From Terriglobales bacterium (lineage in GTDB: Bacteria > Acidobacteriota > Terriglobia > Terriglobales > Acidobacteriaceae): a stretch of DNA of 39,068 nt. Positions 1-6,785 of the stretch are shown piece after piece. The stretch is from positions 1-39,068 of the forward strand of contig JAATEV010000074.1 in assembly GCA_015655585.1 (NCBI GenBank), in the 5' to 3' direction. Within the stretch, counting starts at the first letter, position 1. Each line of letters starts with the position of its first letter. The position numbers and the translations under genes are program-made. The notes beneath the pieces were generated by a model, which saw only the letters and a list, made by a program, of their open reading frames with translations, did no database searches and was not told the origin of the DNA.

Positions 1-636
1 GCCCAGCTCACCGCCCTCTTCCTGCTCGCACTCCACATCGCCCAGGTCCGCGGCCAGATCTCCGAAGCAGAAAGCGCAAAACTCGTCACCGAACTCACCC
101 TCTTGCCCGCCAAGCTCGAGCAGGTCCTCCGCACCGTAGACGACCAGTGCGCGATCCTCGCCAAGGAGTTTTCGGGCGTCAACGACTTCCTCTTCCTCGG
201 CCGAGGCATCCACTACCCCATCGCCCTCGAAGGCGCCCTCAAGCTCAAAGAGATCAGCTACATCCACGCCGAAGGCTACCCAGCGGGCGAGATGAAGCAC
301 GGCCCCAACGCCCTCATCGACGAGACCCTTCCCGTAGTCTGCATCGCCACCAAGGACCCCAACGATCCCTCCAGCGTCCTCAAGTACGAAAAGACCCTGA
401 GCAACATACAAGAAGTAACCGCCCGCAGCGGCCGAGTCATAGCCATAGCCATAGAAGGCGACGAAGAGATCAAGCAGTTGGTAGAACACACCATCCAAAT
501 CCCCCAGGCCCCCGAACTCTTACTCCCCGTCTTAGAAGTAGTCCCCCTACAACTCCTCGCCTACCACATAGCGGTACGCCGAGGCTGCGACGTAGACCAA
601 CCCAGAAACCTAGCAAAATCTGTCACGGTGGAATAA
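1..636 (+). CDS. glmS: Glutamine--fructose-6-phosphate aminotransferase (isomerizing), C-terminal part
   Basis: The frame is open from base 1, so the gene begins outside the window; 211 codons and the stop are visible. GlmS makes glucosamine-6-phosphate from fructose-6-phosphate and glutamine, the first step towards UDP-GlcNAc for peptidoglycan and LPS, in the cytoplasm. What is present is the second half of the isomerase (SIS) region. The signature [12 protein letters not shown] is followed by [10 protein letters not shown], which carry the family's catalytic Glu and His, and the invariant C-terminal tail [13 protein letters not shown] carries the catalytic Lys. The extreme C terminus is intact. 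Codons end mostly in C or G, unlike the next gene. The stop codon touches a 12-bp perfect palindrome (636-647). Identification is secure; only the N-terminal glutaminase domain is unseen. Confidence 0.95.
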   Translation, partial: AQLTALFLLALHIAQVRGQISEAESAKLVTELTLLPAKLEQVLRTVDDQCAILAKEFSGVNDFLFLGRGIHYPIALEGALKLKEISYIHAEGYPAGEMKHGPNALIDETLPVVCIATKDPNDPSSVLKYEKTLSNIQEVTARSGRVIAIAIEGDEEIKQLVEHTIQIPQAPELLLPVLEVVPLQLLAYHIAVRRGCDVDQPRNLAKSVTVE

Positions 637-727
637 GAGAGCTCTCTACCGTAAAATGAAGAGCTCTACATAAAATAACATTCAGCTCTATTGACATTAC
701 ATTACAGCTCGTATAGATTATGTAATA
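636..727. repeat. Four AGCTC motifs at exact 22-bp spacing (putative operator array)
   Basis: Between glmS and dndB the pentamer AGCTC starts at 640, 662, 684 and 706, exactly 22 bp apart each time. The first three copies read AGCTCT and the last AGCTCG. The first two are centred in the palindrome AGAGCTCT (638-645, 660-667), and the first lies in a 12-bp perfect palindrome (636-647). The sequence between motifs is AT-rich and only loosely similar. A spacing of about two helical turns puts all four motifs on one DNA face, as expected for cooperative protein binding. A further AGCTCG at 771 is one base out of phase. The array overlaps the best promoter candidate for dndB. Its function is inferred. 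Confidence 0.6.
691..719 (+). promoter_or_regulatory. Putative sigma-70-type promoter of dndB
   Basis: A perfect TTGACA (691-696) is followed after 17 bp by TAGATT (714-719; four of six consensus bases). The -35 box lies in the third 22-bp unit and the -10 box in the fourth, so a protein on the AGCTC motifs would compete with or contact RNA polymerase. The predicted leader is about 100 nt before the ATG at 831. The assignment rests on motif match and position only. Confidence 0.5.
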
Positions 728-830
728 AATCGACAGCCTTGAGCAACCTGCCCTCGTCTGCCGTGCCAACAGCTCGTTCGTCCGGGAGAGCATTTTTGCT
801 CCAAAGGCTTAGAGCTTTGAAAGGTACAAC

Positions 831-1910
831 ATGTTCGTACACGTTCCTGCGATGCGCGGCACTATCGGTAGCCGCATCTACTACGCGTGCCTCATGCCCA
901 TGAGCGCACTTCCTAGCCTATTCAAGTTCACTGATTGGGCTGGCTTCACCCCCGAAGATCGCGAACAGCGCATCTTGAATGAAAAGCGTGTTCCTGAACT
1001 CAAGGATTACATCCTTGAGAACGATCAGGACTTCATCTTCTCCTCGATCACCGCTTCATACAAATCGACACCTATTTATGAACCGGTTCCTAACGGGAAC
1101 GGGCTTGAAGGTACTATCGGAACACTCAAACTGAAGCTTGGTGATGAACTCATCATCAATGATGGGCAGCATCGTTGCGCAGGCATTGCTGCTGCACTCA
1201 AGGAAAATCCGGCTTTGGGCGAGCAGACGATTTCGGTTCTCCTCTTTCCCTACGAGAACAAAGATCGGGTTCAGCAGATGTTCTCTGATTTGAACCGCTT
1301 CGTGCAGAAGACTTCGAAATCGCTCGATATTCTTTACGACAAGCGCGACAAGATTTCCGCAGCAACGCTCACAGCAATCGAGCAGATTCCCGTATTCGAA
1401 GCTCTGACCGATAAGGATAGCGTCTCTCTCAAAACTAAGTCGCCGAAGCTTTTCACTCTTGCAGCTCTCTATGACGCGAACCGCGCATTACTGAAGGGAC
1501 GCGAGGAAGCCGATATTCTCGGAAATGTTGCACTCCTCACAACCTTTTGGAAGGTCGTGGCAACCCACATGCCAGACTGGCATACGGTTTTTACTCATCA
1601 CAAGGAAGCTAGCGAACTACGCGCAGAGAAGATTGTTTCGCACTCTACAGTGCTACGCGCACTCGGTGAACTTGGGCAGGAATTGATGAAGGCTGATGGC
1701 TGGCAGGCTCGTTTGGCAGATTTGGAAACCATTGACTGGTCTAAAAAGAACCCCGAATGGGAAAATGTCTGCATTGTCGCTAACAGCGTGGTTTCTAATC
1801 GCCAAGCTCGCGCTGCGACTAAGGCCTTTATCAAGCGCAAACTGAAGATGGACTTGACTGATAGCGAAACCCGCTCCCTTGAAGTCGCTGGCCCTTACAT
1901 ACCTGAGTAG
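831..1910 (+). CDS. dndB: DndB-like DGQHR-domain protein (orphan)
   Basis: A 359-residue protein covering the full length of the DndB family, associated with DNA phosphorothioation (dnd) clusters, where DndB is described mainly as a regulator. The signature DGQHR is at residues 111-115, preceded by the hydrophobic LIIN. The family motif FSDLNR is at 151-156, and the N-terminal block AMRG...YY is also family-like. The DGQHR loop resembles the phosphate-binding G-x-HR element of ParB/sulfiredoxin folds, which is inference. The start is supported by GAAAGG (819-824) six bases before the ATG. No dndA, C, D or E is adjacent: the neighbours are glmS and a lipoprotein gene. Codon use is clearly less GC-biased than in glmS, suggesting horizontal acquisition. 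It probably acts alone or on DNA modified elsewhere. An intrinsic terminator follows. Confidence 0.85.
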   Translation: MFVHVPAMRGTIGSRIYYACLMPMSALPSLFKFTDWAGFTPEDREQRILNEKRVPELKDYILENDQDFIFSSITASYKSTPIYEPVPNGNGLEGTIGTLKLKLGDELIINDGQHRCAGIAAALKENPALGEQTISVLLFPYENKDRVQQMFSDLNRFVQKTSKSLDILYDKRDKISAATLTAIEQIPVFEALTDKDSVSLKTKSPKLFTLAALYDANRALLKGREEADILGNVALLTTFWKVVATHMPDWHTVFTHHKEASELRAEKIVSHSTVLRALGELGQELMKADGWQARLADLETIDWSKKNPEWENVCIVANSVVSNRQARAATKAFIKRKLKMDLTDSETRSLEVAGPYIPE

Positions 1911-1921
1911 TTCTGACTGTA

Positions 1922-1957
1922 CCGAGAAAGGCCATCCTCTGTGGGGGCTTTTCTCGG
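1922..1957 (+). terminator. Hairpin after dndB (probable terminator)
   Basis: Twelve-bp stem (1922-1933 with 1946-1957, one G-T pair) and a 12-nt loop, starting 11 bases after the dndB stop. The 3' arm contains a T-run but only TT follows the stem, so termination may be incomplete. It is the first of three consecutive hairpins. Confidence 0.55.
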
Positions 1958-1967
1958 TTGGCGGGTG

Positions 1968-2025
1968 CCCATTTATGCGATCAAGCCGCATGAATGGGCG
2001 ATTCGCGCAAAAAGCGCGAATCGCC
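1968..2025. repeat. Two abutting 12-bp-stem inverted repeats
   Basis: The first repeat pairs 1968-1979 with 1987-1998 (12 bp, one G-T pair, 7-nt loop). The second pairs 1997-2008 with 2014-2025 (12 bp, perfect, loop of five A). They share two bases, so they could form alternative structures. With the terminator-like hairpin upstream, three hairpins with stems of identical length fill 1922-2025. Possible roles are an attenuator-like element, a REP-type palindrome or the scar of a mobile repeat; the sequence does not decide. Confidence 0.55.
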
Positions 2026-2213
2026 GCTGCTCCACTTGACACCCCTGATAAAATTAAACCATACGCAAAGGAAAAGATCACCGCTCCAAAAACCTTCCTT
2101 CCGCACAGAACAAACGTACGAAGTCCGAACCTATCTCCTTTCGATATAAGACTTTGCGCAACTTTGACGGGGAGGGGGGAGCCCCCCGCAATTTCAGCAT
2201 CCCCGAAATTGGT
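2026..2213. other. Intergenic leader before the lipoprotein gene
   Basis: With the hairpins before it, this completes a gene-free stretch of about 300 bases. A TTGACA at 2036-2041 has only weak -10 partners near 2060. Six G and six C runs (2174-2187) around AG form a GC-rich inverted repeat. CAATTTC (2189-2195) pairs with GAAATTG (2205-2211) just before the ATG at 2214 and could hide the start in mRNA structure. There is no convincing promoter or gene. Confidence 0.35.
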
Positions 2214-2771
2214 ATGCTCATACACGTGCGAATCTCACCTCTGCTTCTGGCCTCATCCCTGCTCCTCCCCGCCGCGCTCACCGGCTGCACCCATACTGCA
2301 CCTCCCACCGCCGCCGAAAGCCGAGCCATCGCCGAGCAGCAGCGTCAGGAAACCGAGGCCGCACGCCGGCAGATGGAGCTCATCCCTCCTCCCTCCAAGT
2401 CCCGCTACATGGCCGTCCGCACTCTCTCCTCCTGGGAGAACCCCTACCTCACCGTCCAGGGCGGCATGGTCACTCTCCACGTCCTCCTAGCCGACGCCAA
2501 CACCAGCACCCTCGGCGTAGGCGGAATGCTCCGCCCCGTCGGAGCCCGTCGCCAGGACCTCAACGTCCGCGTGGACGAGCTGCCCATGGCCCTCAACTCC
2601 ATCCCCGCCAACTCCTGGCCCTACGGTCGTGTCGTAGCCATCGAAGAGGCCCACAACATACCCCCTGCCGCCCAGGCCCAGGTCCGCCGCAACATGGAAA
2701 CCGTCATGAAGCAACTAGGCGACCTCGGAATCGTCGTCTACGAGTGGACCGACACCGGAGGCCGGGGCTAG
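2214..2771 (+). CDS. Putative lipoprotein, function unknown
   Basis: A 185-residue protein with a classical lipoprotein signal: a positive charge at Arg6, a leucine-rich core (residues 10-22) and a lipobox LTGC with Cys25 as the lipidated residue. It should be anchored in the periplasmic face of a membrane. Residues 35-55 are charged and helical (EQQRQETEAARRQ). The remainder looks like a compact alpha/beta domain with no family I recognise. The frame is open upstream to 2154, but only ATG 2214 (or GTG 2226) gives a proper signal peptide. No strong ribosome binding site precedes 2214, and a small inverted repeat covers that position. It converges with the Ntn-hydrolase-like gene 27 bases downstream. 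Confidence 0.75.
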   Translation: MLIHVRISPLLLASSLLLPAALTGCTHTAPPTAAESRAIAEQQRQETEAARRQMELIPPPSKSRYMAVRTLSSWENPYLTVQGGMVTLHVLLADANTSTLGVGGMLRPVGARRQDLNVRVDELPMALNSIPANSWPYGRVVAIEEAHNIPPAAQAQVRRNMETVMKQLGDLGIVVYEWTDTGGRG

Positions 2772-2798
2772 CCCTCGAAGCAATCTCCATCTCCCAGA

Positions 2799-3599
2799 TC
2801 AACGGCGATGGAAGTGCGTATTTTCCTTGCAAAAAGAGCCCTCCTGCATCCAGACCGCTCCAGAACTCCTCAGCCTGACGATCGTAAACGGTGGCCCAAC
2901 GAACTGGCTTCCCTTCGCATCGGTAGAGAATTCGCTCTCCTGCTTCAGAAGCTCGTTCAGACGCCGCACAGGATCTGGCTCCGCCTTCACTCGGCGAAGC
3001 GTCTCTTCATCGGTCGCAGCTCTGTGGAAGGCATTTGTATCCGTCACAAGAGCATTCTCCGCAATCTCCTCCGGCGGCGTAGTCCTTACATCAAAGGCCA
3101 CTCCGCCCTCCCGCACAACAGGAGCGACGCTGAATCTCTCCATCATCGGCTTCCTGCCGGCGAACCAGAAGAGCGTCGCCGATATCCCCTGGTAGTGCTG
3201 CTGTCGCACGGAACGCCCCTCTATCGTATCCAGCGTCTTCCTCTGGAAGCTCTCGATGGCGTCGATCATTTGCGTCACTATCGCCTCAGGCGACGCCCCA
3301 CGCGTGAAAATATCGTTCGCCCCGGCGTCGAGGTTGTAGAAGAAATGCACCACCGTCTCGCCGTTGTCCGCTGGCGAGTAAGTATATGCGGCAACATCCC
3401 CAGCGATGGCCAGCGCATACCTCTGGTTCACAAACATCTTGCAGTGGTTCTCCGATGAGTCAAGCTCGTCGATCCGTATCAGGGTATCTTCTCCTATATA
3501 GAGAGCGCCGTCCTTGCGAACTGCATAGTAAGCCGTTCCAGAGCTAAAGGTCGTCGCGACCAGAAGCCCGCACAGTGCCATGACGGAAGCAGGTCTCAT
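2799..3599 (-). CDS. Probable secreted proteasome-fold (Ntn) hydrolase
   Basis: A 266-residue exported protein. Residues 1-21 look like a signal peptide ending FSSG. Cleavage there would leave Thr22 as the mature N terminus. The following segment TAYYAVRKDGALYIGED parallels the start of HslV and proteasome beta subunits. Counting Thr22 as residue 1, Asp38 is residue 17 and Lys54 is residue 33, the Thr1/Asp17/Lys33 catalytic spacing of that fold. An Ala-Gly (mature 45-46) lies close to the oxyanion-hole glycine position. The rest (about 180 residues) is consistent in size with the fold but not recognised in detail. The family therefore suggests an autocatalytic N-terminal threonine hydrolase or peptidase, unusually in the periplasm. 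The substrate is unknown. It is divergent from the DUF1440 gene and shows no operon partner. Confidence 0.65.
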   Translation of the reverse strand: MRPASVMALCGLLVATTFSSGTAYYAVRKDGALYIGEDTLIRIDELDSSENHCKMFVNQRYALAIAGDVAAYTYSPADNGETVVHFFYNLDAGANDIFTRGASPEAIVTQMIDAIESFQRKTLDTIEGRSVRQQHYQGISATLFWFAGRKPMMERFSVAPVVREGGVAFDVRTTPPEEIAENALVTDTNAFHRAATDEETLRRVKAEPDPVRRLNELLKQESEFSTDAKGSQFVGPPFTIVRLRSSGAVWMQEGSFCKENTHFHRR

Positions 3600-3727
3600 A
3601 AGGGCAACAGGGTATCATCGGGCAATCATCCATCAGAGGGCGGAGACACACCCCAACGCCATCTCCCTGCATCGTAAAGTCAGGCACGGCGTATACATTC
3701 AAAGTCAAGACTGGAAGGGCAGAAGGA

Positions 3728-4207
3728 ATGAAAGAGTTGCAGAAGAGGACAAGGACGCGCTCCCTGGCAAAGGGCCTGCTGGCAGGCTTGATTGGTGGTT
3801 TGGCCGCAACGGCCGCCAAAAATCTGGCGGAAAAGATATACCCTCCACGGACGCACGGCGAGCCCGAACCATCGGAAGTTCTGGCCGAAAAACTGGTAAG
3901 CCATCCTCTGCATGGAACGGAGAAGGAAGTCGCCGTCCAGGCCATTCACTGGGGATTCGGCGCACTGGCCGGCGCTGCGTATGGAGCGCTGGCGGAATAC
4001 TACCCTCAGGCAACCGCAAAGGACGGTGCAGGATTCGGCATGGCATTGGCCTCCCTCACCTATCAGGAAACCCTTCCGGCAATGGGCCTCTCCGCGGCGT
4101 CGGAAGATCAATCGGCCCGCGAGAAAAGCAGCGAAATGGCCTCCCATGTCATCTATGGCATTGTCACCGAGACGGTACGGCGCACGGTAAGAAAAATGCT
4201 GGGATAA
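3728..4207 (+). CDS. DUF1440 (YagU-like) membrane protein
   Basis: A 159-residue protein of the DUF1440 type. The N terminus is basic (KRTRTRSLAK) and leads into a glycine/alanine-rich membrane segment (about residues 14-31). The family-like stretch AEKIYPPRTHGEPEPSEVLA follows, then a second hydrophobic segment (about 75-90, GFGALAGAAYGALAEYY) and a third near 103-125. The C terminus is basic. E. coli YagU of this family has been linked to acid tolerance; the molecular activity is unknown. The start at 3728 is supported by AAGGG at 3715-3719, eight bases upstream. The 160 bases after the gene show no clear terminator. Confidence 0.75.
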   Translation: MKELQKRTRTRSLAKGLLAGLIGGLAATAAKNLAEKIYPPRTHGEPEPSEVLAEKLVSHPLHGTEKEVAVQAIHWGFGALAGAAYGALAEYYPQATAKDGAGFGMALASLTYQETLPAMGLSAASEDQSAREKSSEMASHVIYGIVTETVRRTVRKMLG

Positions 4208-4367
4208 CGAAAGAGGGATGTCCGCGTAAAGAGACCACTGACCAGGCCTTAGCGGCAAAACATCTTCGTAAAGCCGTCCTGCGAGATAAGACATACCCTC
4301 ATGCCGCATCAGGCGATTCCCCGACGAAAATATCTGAATTGAAACCTTTAATCACTAGACTTACGCC

Positions 4368-5303
4368 ATGTTTTGGACAAGTCATAGAAATCTTCGCCTG
4401 CTCACGCTGGTCGTCATGGCTGCATTCTGCATAGGCCAGAGAGCCATCGCTCAAAAACAGTTTGCCTCGGATATGGAGTTGCCCCTGTCCGCCGAGCAAA
4501 CCGCGGACGCCGCCAACCTGAAACCTCTCTTCGATCAAATGCGGCAGGTAGCGGAGCGTCAGGATCCCGAAAGCAGATCGAGATTTTTGCTTTTGCAGCA
4601 GCAGGTGCTGATGCAGGTCACCTCCGCATCGTTACAGGTAGACGCGGCAGCCGGACAGATCGACTCGGAGATCGCCGAGATCCGCGAATTGGAAAATTAC
4701 ATGAGCGGGCGTCGCGACACCAAAGTAGACAGGCTCAACCTGGCAGGCATCGGAATTGGAGGCATAGCTGGAACAGCAAGTTCGGCCCTGGGATTGACCG
4801 TTCACGATAAAACGGCAGCTATCACCGGGATCATCGCTGGCGCGGCAACGGCAGGCCTGTCGCTCGCAGGATTCCTTGTGAGTAAACACGGTGGCGAAAA
4901 CGAGCTCATGGTGCAGAGCAACATGCTGGCCAAGGTATTCGCGCATCCTTCCGACGCAAACAATGTATATCCTCCGGTAGTAGTCGCCTTCATGAACTCC
5001 ATCGCCCCCAACGATGTAGACGGACTATCGCGACAGGACAGGCTGATCCGCAGTTGGGTAGAGCTGGGAAAAATCCCGGAGCCGGACACCCTGAAGGGTA
5101 AAGAGAAAATCAACCATTTGACGAGCCTGCCCGGAGAGAAGATCAAGCAGTCCATCTCCGACCTCGACGACCGGCAGGCCATGCTCTACGACCTGCGGGT
5201 GCGCCTGAACTATATCAAGCAGGATCTGGCGATCCTGTTAGCCGCAGTGCCAACGATTGGCCTCTCACCGCAGGAAGCAGCAGGCGGGCAGGCTCCGCAC
5301 TAA
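4368..5303 (+). CDS. Exported protein with coiled coils and glycine-rich hydrophobic pair, unknown
   Basis: I do not recognise this 311-residue protein. Residues 1-29 form a signal peptide or N-terminal anchor (hydrophobic core LLTLVVMAAFCIG, Ala-x-Ala-like RAIAQ cleavage site). Residues about 55-120 are rich in Gln, Glu and Arg with heptad character. Two Gly/Ala-rich hydrophobic stretches (about 125-145 and 150-172) resemble glycine-zipper membrane hairpins. The C-terminal part has another predicted helical, coiled-coil-like region (DDRQAMLYDLRVRLNYIKQD). The layout suggests a periplasmic or inner-membrane helical protein. It ends four bases before the convergent queE stop. Codon use matches the neighbours and no relatives in the window hint at its role. 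Confidence 0.7.
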   Translation: MFWTSHRNLRLLTLVVMAAFCIGQRAIAQKQFASDMELPLSAEQTADAANLKPLFDQMRQVAERQDPESRSRFLLLQQQVLMQVTSASLQVDAAAGQIDSEIAEIRELENYMSGRRDTKVDRLNLAGIGIGGIAGTASSALGLTVHDKTAAITGIIAGAATAGLSLAGFLVSKHGGENELMVQSNMLAKVFAHPSDANNVYPPVVVAFMNSIAPNDVDGLSRQDRLIRSWVELGKIPEPDTLKGKEKINHLTSLPGEKIKQSISDLDDRQAMLYDLRVRLNYIKQDLAILLAAVPTIGLSPQEAAGGQAPH

Positions 5304-5307
5304 CCGG

Positions 5308-5991
5308 CTAAACGCCTTTTTTCATCGGCTCCCAGATGAACTTATGGATCTGTAGCGAAAGACGCGCGTCGATACCATCGTCCATCATCCACTCCACCAG
5401 AACGCGTGGATCGAGCGTAGCATTCTCCGTTGTACGCAACGGACTCGGGGATTGGCTGAAGGCCGGACTCAGCAGAATCTGCCCCGCAATCTCGTTCAGC
5501 CTGTGCTCGTGGATAAACCCGCGGGCAAACTCATAATCGGCGCGGCCTGTAAGAACAAACTTGACCTCGTCGTTTCTGGTCAAGGCCTCCAGATTTTCCA
5601 GCCGGAACGAGTTCGCCGCCGCCCCCGAGCCGGGGCATTTCACATCGACGATCTTATGGACCGCCTTGGGAACATCCGCAAGAGGACGTTCTCCAGAGGT
5701 CTCGATCATCAGCGTGTAGTTTTCAGCAAGCAGGCGCTCCATCAGGGGAATCAGCTCGCGCGCCTGCAACATAGGCTCACCGCCGGTAAACTCGATCAGT
5801 CTGCAAGGGGCCAGCGCTTCGATCTGCGTAACAATCTCATCGGCCGTATAGGGCTTGCCGCCGGTAAATGTGTATTCGGAATCGCACCAGGAGCAGCGAA
5901 GATTGCATCCAGCCAGGCGGACGAAGATGCACGGAAGACCCGCAAACGAAGACTCGCCCTGAACGGATTTATAAATCTCGATAAGATGCAT
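5308..5991 (-). CDS. queE: 7-carboxy-7-deazaguanine synthase
   Basis: A 227-residue radical SAM enzyme that converts 6-carboxytetrahydropterin to 7-carboxy-7-deazaguanine in preQ0/queuosine biosynthesis (cytoplasm). The cluster-binding CxxxCxxC is at Cys29, Cys33 and Cys36 (CNLRCSWCD). The N-terminal substrate segment IYKSVQGES is typical, and the SAM-binding FTGGEP follows near residue 68. Length is normal. It starts five bases downstream of the queD stop on the same strand, so the pair is almost certainly co-transcribed and catalyses consecutive steps. The next enzyme, QueC, is encoded far away at 24309. Confidence 0.93.
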   Translation of the reverse strand: MHLIEIYKSVQGESSFAGLPCIFVRLAGCNLRCSWCDSEYTFTGGKPYTADEIVTQIEALAPCRLIEFTGGEPMLQARELIPLMERLLAENYTLMIETSGERPLADVPKAVHKIVDVKCPGSGAAANSFRLENLEALTRNDEVKFVLTGRADYEFARGFIHEHRLNEIAGQILLSPAFSQSPSPLRTTENATLDPRVLVEWMMDDGIDARLSLQIHKFIWEPMKKGV

Positions 5992-5996
5992 GGCTC

Positions 5997-6377
5997 TTAC
6001 TGGTAGTAGCGGGCAAAGCTGGTGTCTGTCTCGTAGATCGTACAGTCCTTCACGCGCACGCGGCCATTCGTCATCTCATGGAGCTGAGACGTAGTCTGGT
6101 CATAGAAGTACTTCGCCAGGTTCTCCGCGCTGGGATTCAGTTCCTCATCGAACGGCTTAAGCTCGTTGATCATCCTGTGGTCCAGATACTCCACGGTAGG
6201 GCGCATCACCTGCTTGAGCAGCTTGAAATCAAGCAGCAGACCTGTCGCATCCAGCTCTTCGCCAACCAGCGTGACAAAGACCTTGTAGTTGTGACCATGC
6301 GGATTCTCGCATTTGCCACGATAATTGCGGAGGTAGTGGCCGGAAGAGAAACCGGCTTCTACAGTTACTTCGAACAT
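5997..6377 (-). CDS. queD: 6-carboxy-5,6,7,8-tetrahydropterin synthase
   Basis: A 126-residue member of the PTPS/QueD family; it makes 6-carboxytetrahydropterin from dihydroneopterin triphosphate. The zinc ligands are His14 (SSGHYL) and His27/His29 (PHGHNY), and the catalytic Cys23 lies in KCENPHGH, the arrangement expected for QueD. The frame is open to 6695, but homology starts at MFEVTVEAGF, so ATG 6377 is chosen; an AAGGGA lies about 12 bases upstream, slightly far. An alternative ATG at 6467 would add 30 residues without family character. It sits immediately upstream of queE. Confidence 0.92.
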   Translation of the reverse strand: MFEVTVEAGFSSGHYLRNYRGKCENPHGHNYKVFVTLVGEELDATGLLLDFKLLKQVMRPTVEYLDHRMINELKPFDEELNPSAENLAKYFYDQTTSQLHEMTNGRVRVKDCTIYETDTSFARYYQ

Positions 6378-6504
6378 GACGCGTGGAAGTCCCTTCGAAT
6401 CTTTTGGCTGCTCGTCTCGCAGGAGATTCCATAGCACCGGCGAAGGCGGACACAGCGTACCTTCCATTGTACCGGTTATCCCGGCAAAGCAGGCAGCGCC
6501 GCTA

Positions 6505-6753
6505 TCAGCGGCGGCGGCGTTTCGCCCGGCGGGCCTCTTCGTCCCGGCGCTCCGCCTGTTCAAAGAGTGTGGAGAGAATACCGGCGAGAGCAACCAGAAG
6601 ACCGACGACAAACAGCCCCAGTCCCATCGTTCGCCAAAGAGAGACGTCCCCCGGCGATCCCGGTTGTTGGGCGATATTGGTGAACGAGATGCCACAGGAG
6701 ATCAGGGCAAACAGAGCAAGCGTGGCGGCGAGAATATAAAGATTGCGTCCCAT
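6505..6753 (-). CDS. Small two-helix membrane protein
   Basis: An 82-residue protein with two hydrophobic helices (about residues 5-25 and 45-65), a polar loop between them, and a strongly basic tail RRDEEARRAKRRRR that would sit in the cytoplasm. Function is not recognised. It lies 32 bases downstream of the MFS gene and about 130 bases upstream of queD, all on the same strand, so it may belong to that transcription unit. Membrane character and sensible spacing favour a real gene over a chance frame. Confidence 0.6.
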   Translation of the reverse strand: MGRNLYILAATLALFALISCGISFTNIAQQPGSPGDVSLWRTMGLGLFVVGLLVALAGILSTLFEQAERRDEEARRAKRRRR

Positions 6754-6785
6754 AGGGATGGCCTTATTGTAATAGCGCGCTGCAC

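Noticed and set aside
771..776. Fifth AGCTC motif near dndB
   Set aside because: It is 65 bp from the fourth, one base off the 22-bp phase, and lies in non-AT-rich leader; not counted in the array.
2036..2066. Promoter for the lipoprotein gene at TTGACA 2036
   Set aside because: No acceptable -10 hexamer at 16-18 bp; left as a weak note only.
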